Below, piece after piece: positions 57,741-64,000 of a stretch of DNA of 64,000 nucleotides. This DNA is from Daphnia pulex (taxonomy: Eukaryota; Arthropoda; Branchiopoda; Diplostraca; Daphniidae), in the NCBI RefSeq assembly GCF_021134715.1, contig NC_060019.1, positions 2,170,001-2,234,000 of the forward strand. The letters run 5' to 3'. How positions within the stretch are numbered: the first letter of the stretch is position 1; every line of letters starts with the position of its first letter. The notes under the pieces are model-generated. The model did no database searches and was not told the origin of the DNA. It saw only the letters and a program-made list of their open reading frames with translations. The position numbers and the translations under genes are program-made.

Positions 57741-59240
57741 TTAATATTTAAATTTGGGTTTAGAGGGTTGGGTTTTGTTATCGTGGGCTTTTTTCCTTCT
57801 AACGGCCTCCATTGCTTTGAGAGTTTTATCTACTATGGGGGTTGATGGAGTGCCGAGGGGGACGCCCAAGGACTCCTGAGTCTCACTCACATGACTAGCC
57901 TCCTGGCTATCAAGTGGCCGTTGTCCTGGCTGAATACTCCCACCAGAAAAAGAAATGTCTTCATCAGGATTTGAAATCGAAACCACTTCGGTTGCATCCA
58001 TCTCTTCAACCACCTCGTTATCCATCTGATCTATCGTGGATGGAATAGATGGTACTCCAGGTGAGATTGGAGCGGGTGGAACATCGTTCCCCCCAGAGAG
58101 GGCGGGAAAAGAATTAATGTCCGCACCCGGTATCGAAACTGGAACCTCTCGAGTCGGAGACCCGAGTTCAACCAACTGAGCTACACCAGATACAATTTCC
58201 TCAGCTACCTCGCCCGAGCCAGAGGAAGAGGCAGTACGACTCCTCTTTTTTGATTGTTTTTGTTGGTCACGGAATTCCCTCGTCTGTTTCATTTTCTTTT
58301 TCTTGACCAATTTGGACGCAACAGACGAACCTACACAGTTGGTGTCTTCAGCGTCAGCATCGGTGTCAGAAGAAGATTCAGTTCCATCGGGTTTCGAAAT
58401 CTGATCCTCTGGAGCTCCATCAAGAACGACAACAGTCGACGTCGTTGGCCTCTGGGCTAACTCGGGGAATGTATCAGCGTCAACAGTTGGAGCAATTGGC
58501 ATTTGCCCGCCACCAATCGGGCCTGTCTCCTGGGGCTTCCTAACAGTTGTCCTAACTGGGCCACGATTTGTTAGTAATACACTGCTATAGCTACGTGTTC
58601 CAATGGGGCCTTTTGAAATGGTGCTGGGGTTTGTTAAACTACGGGGTTGCTTGGGGCAATTAGCTAAGACATGGGTGGGAGAATCACACATGCGGCATGT
58701 GTGCATTTGCCCTGCATAAGACACCATTATTGGTTCCTTGTAGCTTCCAAAGGTGATATAAGACGGAATGCTCTTGTGGATTTCCATATCCACGTTGACA
58801 ATTCCAGTCTTTATCCCGTTCCACCTTGGGAGCGATCTATCCTGATACGTGTCCCAAAAAATCCGAGAAATCACTCCATACTCACGCAATCTCTTGTTTA
58901 GCAGGCTTAGGTCATCATCGAATTTGAAATGTTGAATTCTAACGCGTACAAGGTTAACTGACCTATCTCTCACTCTAATTTTGACCTCCTTGCCACTAAT
59001 GACTACTGATTCTTTAGCACTAAATTTATTCAAAAATTCAATATGGTCATTGACGGTCTTGAACCCAATTCGGAAAACGCAAATAGCTCGTCCTGGTAGG
59101 CGAGAAACTGCATCAAAGATGCTATCAGATTCATTACTATCGTGCTCAAAACATTCGTAGAACTCATGCCTGGTCACTTCAGTATTACCAAAAGAGATTT
59201 CGGCAGTACGTGGCCAGACGTCTGGGGATTCCGATCCCAT
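57741..59240 (-). CDS. LINE ORF1: nucleic-acid-binding protein with CCHC knuckle
   Basis: Start chosen at 59240 (MGSESPDVWPRT); the frame is open 57 codons further up but that part is hydrophobic, low-complexity and lies in the 5' UTR. 499 residues. Residues about 20-180 have the Tx1/L1-type RNA-binding layout ending in a zinc knuckle C-x2-C-x4-H-x4-C (CRMCDSPTHVLANC, about residue 180). A Pro/Ser-rich region, a basic stretch KKKKMKQTREFRDQQKQSKK (possible nuclear signal) and an acidic tail follow. A tRNA-like module is translated at about residues 350-373. ORF1 proteins coat the LINE RNA. The stop TAA is 2 nt before the ORF2 ATG. Confidence 0.9.
   Translation of the reverse strand: MGSESPDVWPRTAEISFGNTEVTRHEFYECFEHDSNESDSIFDAVSRLPGRAICVFRIGFKTVNDHIEFLNKFSAKESVVISGKEVKIRVRDRSVNLVRVRIQHFKFDDDLSLLNKRLREYGVISRIFWDTYQDRSLPRWNGIKTGIVNVDMEIHKSIPSYITFGSYKEPIMVSYAGQMHTCRMCDSPTHVLANCPKQPRSLTNPSTISKGPIGTRSYSSVLLTNRGPVRTTVRKPQETGPIGGGQMPIAPTVDADTFPELAQRPTTSTVVVLDGAPEDQISKPDGTESSSDTDADAEDTNCVGSSVASKLVKKKKMKQTREFRDQQKQSKKRSRTASSSGSGEVAEEIVSGVAQLVELGSPTREVPVSIPGADINSFPALSGGNDVPPAPISPGVPSIPSTIDQMDNEVVEEMDATEVVSISNPDEDISFSGGSIQPGQRPLDSQEASHVSETQESLGVPLGTPSTPIVDKTLKAMEAVRRKKAHDNKTQPSKPKFKY
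58121..58192 (-). repeat. tRNA-like module C inside ORF1
   Basis: A box TAGCTCAGTTGG (perfect to TRGYNNANNNGG) at 58183; B-box-like TTTCGATACC at 58138, 45 nt later. A partial D stem and a TCGG/CCGA hairpin in the anticodon region remain. Translated in frame as VAQLVELGSPTREVPVSIP, the same phase as modules A and B. Confidence 0.72.
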
Positions 59241-59441
59241 TTTACCCAAAATAGGGGCAAAAGGACGGGGAGAAAAATGCAAAAATAGGGAAAAAAAAAC
59301 CAAAATGGCGCTCAACAAACAACAAGGGAAACAGGACACACATGCAACAATACAACAAAAGAGAAACAAAAAAAAGAACAAATAATTTTTTGACTCACAG
59401 CAAGATGTCACACTTTGGAGCTCAGTTAGACACGTCTAGTC

Positions 59442-59477
59442 ACAGCCGAACGCGCTAGCCAATTGCGCCACAGAGGC
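59442..59477 (-). pseudogene. 5' half of tRNA-Asn split by LINE copy 1, unit 5
   Basis: Bases 1 to about 36 of tRNA-Asn, ending CTGT, next to the 5' end of the LINE. Confidence 0.93.
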
Positions 59478-59582
59478 ATGCTGGTTGATTAACGACACAC
59501 TCGTCAAGATCAACAGGCAAACCAAACATTACCTTTTTTTAGTGTGGCCAACGCTAATAAAATGTTGCAGAAACATTGTGGG

Positions 59583-59655
59583 GCTTCCATAGTGTAGAGG
59601 TTATCATGTCGGCTTCACACGCTGAAGGTCCTCAGTTCGATCCTGAGTGGAAGCA
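59583..59655 (+). tRNA. tRNA-Val(CAC), unit 6
   Basis: Complete, anticodon CAC; one C-to-T change (ATCATGTC) at the end of the D stem weakens one pair. Confidence 0.9.
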
Positions 59656-59885
59656 TCAGTATAACGTTAGGAAAAAATAATCGTAGGAGAAAAGGAAATG
59701 AAATGGAATTAATAACTTGTAATGTATCTTATCTTGATGACAACTAGACTAGAACAAGTAGACATCTGGAAACTACACACAGACAACCAACCAATCATAG
59801 TAAAAGTTATCTCACGGTTCCTGGAAAGGAAAAAATGTCGTCAATAAGACTTGGTTCATTACATTGGAATAGAGCGCAATAGTAA

Positions 59886-59958
59886 GCCTGGCTAGCTCAG
59901 TCGGTAGAGCATGAGACTCTTAATCTCAGGGTCGGGGGTTCGAGCCCCCCGTTGGGCG
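59886..59958 (+). tRNA. tRNA-Lys(CTT), unit 6
   Basis: Complete cloverleaf, anticodon CTT. Confidence 0.95.
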
Positions 59959-60060
59959 TCATGTCATATATTTGCAAATAAATGCAGATGAAAGTTAGAA
60001 GTTGGGAGACGATCGTTAGAATTTTGTAATCATTCCAGAATAATTCTATAGCGGATTGTA

Positions 60061-60133
60061 GTTTCCATAGTGTAGTGGTTATCACGTCGGCCTAACACGC
60101 TGAAGGTCCTCAGTTCGATCCTTGGTGGAAACA
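60061..60133 (+). tRNA. tRNA-Val(AAC), unit 6
   Basis: Complete; one base differs in the T stem (CCTTGG for CCTGGG). Confidence 0.92.
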
Positions 60134-60648
60134 GGACAATGTATTTTTAGAAAGACTATCAAAAGAGCACATTTTGGTTTTTTGAAAAAGCCAAGCATTC
60201 ATGTTTCTTGTGAAAATGAAATCTACATTATGACAATGTGAAGATATTCGCAATGCTGTATCCGGAGGAAGTCAACAGAAAGCGGGAAATCAATGATGAC
60301 TGTGGTTGTTGAAAAAGGTGCTATAACCCCGAAGAGACTTCTTCTGTAGCCAAACGTCAATGACTGTTGTTTTAGGGAAATGAGAAATGACTTGCTCTGG
60401 ATGGGGAAGAATTCCATAAACACCGGAGGGGAATCTATATAGATTACACCTGAACCTGGAAAAGTAGCTCCGAACAGTGGAAGAACATCATGTGCGTGCA
60501 CCCTACGCTGCAAATGTTCAGTAGATTTAACAGTCATCAGTTAAAGAAGCCATATCGCGAGTGTGCGCTCTTCATTGGACGCTTTAGTTGGTTAAAGGAG
60601 TCATGAGGCAAAGAAATTGAATTAAAACAACAGTAGTCATTCACCATG

Positions 60649-60722
60649 CGCCCCTGGGTGGGATCGAACCACCAGCCTTCCGGTTAACAGCCGAACGCGC
60701 TAGCCAATTGCGCCACAGAGGC
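60649..60722 (-). tRNA. tRNA-Asn(GTT), unit 6
   Basis: Complete cloverleaf; an uninterrupted LINE target between two occupied ones. Confidence 0.95.
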
Positions 60723-60827
60723 ATGCTGGTTGTTTAACGACACACTCGTCAATATCAACAGGCAAACCAAACATTACCTTTTTTTAGTGTGGCCAACGCT
60801 AATAAAATGTTGCAGAAACATTGTGGG

Positions 60828-60900
60828 GCTTCCATAGTGTAGAGGTTATCACGTCGGCTTCACACGCTGAAGGTCCTCAGTTCGATCCTGAGGGAAAGCA
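60828..60900 (+). tRNA. tRNA-Val(CAC) with damaged acceptor, unit 7
   Basis: The 3' acceptor strand reads GGAAAGC instead of TGGAAGC, giving two mismatches with GCTTCCA. The rest is intact. Likely a poor or non-functional gene. Confidence 0.85.
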
Positions 60901-61130
60901 TCAGTATAACGTTAGGAAAAAATAATCGTAGGAGAAAAGGAAATGAAATGGAATTAATAACTTGTAATGTATCTTATCTTGATGACAACTAGGCTAGAAC
61001 AAGTAGACATCTGGAAACTACACACAGACAACCAACCAATCATAGTAAAAGTTATCTCACGGTTCCTGGAAAGGAAAAAATGTCGTCAATAAGACTTGGT
61101 TCATTACATTGGAATAGAGCGCAATAGTAA

Positions 61131-61203
61131 GCCTGGCTAGCTCAGTCGGTAGAGCATGAGACTCTTAATCTCAGGGTCGGGGGTTCGAGCCCCGCGTTGG
61201 GCG
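61131..61203 (+). tRNA. tRNA-Lys(CTT), unit 7
   Basis: Anticodon CTT; one C-to-G change in the T stem breaks a pair. Otherwise complete. Confidence 0.9.
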
Positions 61204-61310
61204 TCATATATTTGCAAATAAATGCAGATGAAAGTTAGAAGCTGGGAGACGATCGTTAGAATTTTGTAATCATTCCAGAATAATTCTATAGCGGATTGTA
61301 GTTTCCATAG

Positions 61311-61383
61311 TGTATTGGTTATCACGTCGGCCTAACACGCTGAAGGTCCTCAGTTCGATCCTGGGTGGAAACAGGACAATGTA
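61311..61383 (+). tRNA. tRNA-Val(AAC), unit 7
   Basis: Complete except for G-to-T at D-loop position 15 (TGTATTGG), which also alters the A box. Confidence 0.88.
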
Positions 61384-61888
61384 TTTTTAGAAAGACTATC
61401 AAAAAAGCACATTTTGGTTTTTTGAAAAAGCCAAGCATTCATGTTTCTTGTGAAAATGAAATCTACATTATGACAATGTGAAGATATTCGCAATGCTGTA
61501 TCCGGAGGAAGTCAACAGAAAGCGGGAAATCAATGATGACTGTGGTTGTTGAAAAAGGTGCTATAACCCCGAAGAGACTTCTTCTGTAGCCAAACGTCAA
61601 TGACTGTTGTTTTAGGGAAATGAGAAATGACTTGCTCTGGATGGGGAAGAATTCCATAAACACCGGAGGGGAATCTATATAGATTACACCTGAACCTGGA
61701 ACAGTAGCTCCGAACAGTGGAAGAACATCATGTGCGTGCACCCTACGCTGCAAATGTTCAGTAGATTTAACAGTCATCAGTTAAAGAAGCCATATCGCGA
61801 ATGTGCGCTCTTCATTGGACGCTTTAGTTGGTTGAAGAAGTCATGAGGCAAAGAAATTGAATTAAAACAACAGTAGTCATTCACCATG

Positions 61889-61925
61889 CGCCCCTGGGTG
61901 GGATCGAACCACCAGCCTTCCGGTT
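61889..61925 (-). pseudogene. 3' half of tRNA-Asn split by LINE copy 2, unit 7
   Basis: Same break point as in unit 5: the tRNA 3' half begins AACC and abuts the LINE A tail. The 5' half lies beyond the window. Confidence 0.92.
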
Positions 61926-62230
61926 TTTTTTTTTTTTTTATATTTAAACGATTTATTGTCACAATTAAAATTAAAATTTCTTTACAGATACTTGGGGCAT
62001 TTACGAGATTTGTGACATAAGTGACTTGCTGTGGCCAAGGAGAAACATTACAAACAGAAAAAGAAAACATTTCGAGACGGAAATGAAAGAGGACAAATGA
62101 TTTTAGTAAAAAATGTGGAATTTAACAATACGACATCTGGGGGGGGGATCCAAGAAATAATAGTTGTAATGAGAGAACAATGTTGTATAAAGGTAAGAAG
62201 AAATCTGTTGAGAATTTTGAGAGGGAATAT

Positions 62231-64000
62231 TTATGGATTAGAAGGTGACATCTGGGGAGAATTTTTTGAATGAAGGAGGCTTGACCAGAGAGACTGTATT
62301 TCATTGATGGCTGGGGTGAGGTTTTGGCTGCGGGCGGTCCAGACGGTGATGATGTAGGATTGGATGAGGGCCAGTATTTTCTCTTTATTGGGGCCATTTC
62401 CAATGTCTCCATTTATTGTTGATTTGAGTGGTTTTTGACATCCAAGTTTCGTTAGTTGAATTCGAAGCCATAAACTGATGTGGACTTTCTCAGAACAGAG
62501 TAACATAAGATGGTCGTCAGTTTCTTGGCCACCATTGCATAGAGGACATTGGTCATTTCTAGAAAGTCTGAGGCTTGTGAGGCGCATTTTGGTAGGGAGC
62601 TGATTATGGTTGAAATCCCAGACCAGTTCAGCGTTTCTTCCTTTCATTTTGGCCACCCAACGCCAGATGGAAGCCCAGTCGAGGTCTGGTTTCGCAACTT
62701 CGGTTCTCCCTGGTTGCCCAAGGTTAGCGATCAGGTGATTGTAGGTGGCGCGGTGATTGGATACGGTTGACGATGTGAAGATGCCAGCTTTAAGTAGATC
62801 GGTGATGGTTGAAAGTGCGGTGGTGAAGTATGGATGTGATGAATGGGTTGCATTAAATCTGGGCTGGGTGATTTGTTGAAGGAGATTCTTGAGGTGTGGA
62901 CCCAACCAATAAACGGCTGCAGCTCTCTCAATAGCCTCGGGATGGATTAAAGATTTAAAGATTTGACGGGTGAAAAGGGATTGGAAGAATTGAAAAAGTA
63001 AGGTGACTCCAAGTCCACCTTGGAGTCGGGGGCGGATCAAAACATTTAGGGGTGGGTGCTCTCTTCTTTGTGCCCAAAGAAATTTGTTGCATTTTTGTTG
63101 GAGGAGAAGGGCTTGGGTTTTGTTGCAAGGGAGTACATGAGCTATATGAACAAGTTGTGATAAGACATGTTGTTTGATGAATAGGGCGCGACCATAAAAA
63201 GTGAAATGACGGTGTGTGTTTGTGATAAGAATATTTTGTATGGTGTTGTACTGTCTTTGCCAATTGTCTCTTACTGTTGTTTTTATTTCAGAAGAAAAAG
63301 TAATTCCAAGAATTTTCAAATTGTCTACTTGAGATATCCAATCATGTGGCCAAGTACGTTTAGGATGAGTTTGATTGAAATTGCTTCTACGTGGGATCGA
63401 ACTCCTAACCTCAGGAATCCCAGCCGACGCCGCTACCGTCTGCGCTACTACGGCCTGTGGATATTGATTTAAGGTCCAAGTGCCTAGACCAAGTAATTTT
63501 GTCTTCCCCTTGTTAATACGTGCATTTGTCCAGGCACAAAATTCTAGAATAATCTCGCATGCACGACGTACATCTTTCATTGATGAGACAAAAACTACTA
63601 GATCATCTACATATGCACGAACTTTGATGCGTTTTCCGTAGTGTTCAATTCCGTCAATACCCCTAGACAAGCAAACTAAAAGCGGTTCAATATAGAGGGC
63701 AAACAGATGGACTGACAGAGGGCACCCCTGTCGCACGGATTGTGCATTGTCCACAGTACCGACTATGTCATTACCGTTCAATGGGCATAGTTCAGTTATA
63801 CTGTACAGCGTTTTCAACCAATCAACAAAGAGGAGGGGATAGCCCATGGCAGTCATTACTTCCCACAGAACGTCTCGATTGACAAGGTCATATGCTTTCT
63901 CTAAATCGTACGCGAGAATGGCGGCCGGTTTGAGAGAAGATACCTCTTTTGATTTACGACCTGTATTATCAATGACATCTCGGATTAAACACAAGCTGTC
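62231..64000 (-). CDS. LINE ORF2, copy 2, C-terminal part
   Basis: Open to the window edge, over 587 residues. It contains AYDLEKAYDLVNR, QGCPLS, YVDDLVVF, the tRNA-like module A peptide (one V-to-A change) and the CPLC-x8-H-x4-C finger. No break is seen, so this copy may also be intact. Confidence 0.9.
   Translation of the reverse strand, partial: DSLCLIRDVIDNTGRKSKEVSSLKPAAILAYDLEKAYDLVNRDVLWEVMTAMGYPLLFVDWLKTLYSITELCPLNGNDIVGTVDNAQSVRQGCPLSVHLFALYIEPLLVCLSRGIDGIEHYGKRIKVRAYVDDLVVFVSSMKDVRRACEIILEFCAWTNARINKGKTKLLGLGTWTLNQYPQAVVAQTVAASAGIPEVRSSIPRRSNFNQTHPKRTWPHDWISQVDNLKILGITFSSEIKTTVRDNWQRQYNTIQNILITNTHRHFTFYGRALFIKQHVLSQLVHIAHVLPCNKTQALLLQQKCNKFLWAQRREHPPLNVLIRPRLQGGLGVTLLFQFFQSLFTRQIFKSLIHPEAIERAAAVYWLGPHLKNLLQQITQPRFNATHSSHPYFTTALSTITDLLKAGIFTSSTVSNHRATYNHLIANLGQPGRTEVAKPDLDWASIWRWVAKMKGRNAELVWDFNHNQLPTKMRLTSLRLSRNDQCPLCNGGQETDDHLMLLCSEKVHISLWLRIQLTKLGCQKPLKSTINGDIGNGPNKEKILALIQSYIITVWTARSQNLTPAINEIQSLWSSLLHSKNSPQMSPSNP
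63385..63456 (-). repeat. tRNA-like module A in LINE copy 2
   Basis: A box TAGCGCAGACGG at 63447 and B box at 63402, 45 nt apart, at the homologous place in ORF2. It is therefore a fixed part of the family and not a chance insertion into one copy. Confidence 0.75.

Larger units (their letters stand above)
53901..59441 (-). mobile_element. Tx1/L1-type LINE inserted in tRNA-Asn, full-length copy 1
   Basis: A 5.54-kb non-LTR retrotransposon with a short 5' UTR (about 200 nt), ORF1, ORF2, a 3' UTR of about 300 nt and an A tail. It lies in the same orientation as tRNA-Asn and exactly within its anticodon loop, between CTGT and AACC. The two tRNA halves total 73 of 74 nt, so there is no target-site duplication and at most one or two bases lost. 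Both ORFs are open, which suggests recent activity. Three tRNA-like modules lie within the ORFs (separate entries). The APE endonuclease, RT type and C-terminal CCHC finger place it in the L1/Tx1 group, which includes known RNA-gene-specific LINEs. Confidence 0.92.
41688..61925. repeat. Tandem heterotypic tRNA array, seven units
   Basis: A basic unit of about 1.24 kb is repeated: spacer, tRNA-Val(CAC), about 230 nt, tRNA-Lys, about 100 nt, tRNA-Val(AAC), a 0.45-kb block with a 104-codon minus-strand frame, then tRNA-Asn(GTT) on the minus strand. Units start near 41690, 46147 (5' cut), 47220, 51677 (5' cut), 52740, 59500 and 60770. Units 1 and 3 lost tRNA-Asn at a piggyBac-like element; units 2 and 4 have a Lys/Val fusion; units 5 and 7 have tRNA-Asn split by a LINE; unit 6 is complete. 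Sequence identity between units is very high, as in arrays kept alike by unequal crossing-over. Confidence 0.93.
61926..64000 (-). mobile_element. Same LINE family, copy 2 (3' part; runs off window)
   Basis: 3' UTR and the last half of ORF2, nearly identical to copy 1 with scattered substitutions and a one- to three-base length difference in a G run. Inserted at the identical base of tRNA-Asn. Confidence 0.93.

Noticed and set aside
59241-59411. Extension of LINE ORF1 by 57 codons upstream
   Set aside because: That part is hydrophobic and low-complexity, and a better start (MGSESPD) lies at 59240 in good agreement with ORF1 length.
41688-61925. CRISPR-like or satellite interpretation of the array
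   Set aside because: Repeats are tRNA genes with cloverleaf pairing and long spacers in a eukaryotic context.

Overview
The window looks like arthropod nuclear DNA, most likely a branchiopod crustacean such as Daphnia. The reasons are very short introns (about 60-190 nt), TATA-type promoters, small tightly exonised genes, a Pokey-like piggyBac transposon and a dense tRNA array. The genus is an inference; the eukaryotic nature is certain from GT-AG introns, Pol III tRNA genes and non-LTR retrotransposons.

Left third (1-21.4 kb), mostly host genes: the 3' end of an MIF4G-domain (eIF4G-like) gene; a C2H2 zinc-finger gene whose first intron holds an antisense copy of its own downstream exon; a five-exon secreted EndoU-type endoribonuclease on the minus strand; an 18-exon M1 aminopeptidase N with signal peptide, GAMEN and HELAH motifs (989 aa predicted); and a broken SNTX-domain/GTPase gene on the minus strand, split by 1.2 kb of AGTA-rich repeat.

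Middle (21.4-41.7 kb), gene-poor and AT-rich: an hAT-like MITE with clean target-site duplication, a caspase pseudogene, hairpins, promoter-like or solo-LTR-like sites, a minisatellite, tRNA-like SINE heads, a P-element/THAP9-like transposase remnant, and a pair of unrecognised coding-like exons.

Right third (41.7-64 kb): a tandem array of seven heterotypic tRNA units of about 1.24 kb (Val-CAC, Lys, Val-AAC on plus, Asn-GTT on minus, plus a conserved 0.3 kb block). Two units lost tRNA-Asn to a 3.3 kb piggyBac-like element. That element and its neighbouring degenerate unit were then duplicated together as a 5.53 kb superunit, breaks included. Two other units carry a Tx1/L1-type LINE inserted at the same point inside the anticodon of tRNA-Asn. 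The first LINE copy is full length (5.5 kb, both ORFs open); the second runs off the window.

The most striking observation is that this tRNA-targeting LINE carries three tRNA-like modules inside its own reading frames (one in ORF1, two in ORF2). Each has recognisable A and B boxes at the same canonical 45-nt spacing and is read through in the same phase, giving a recurring peptide signature VAQ-x10-V-x2-SIP. A retrotransposon that inserts into tRNA genes and has built tRNA sequences into its proteins and/or its DNA is the best candidate for a previously undescribed system here.
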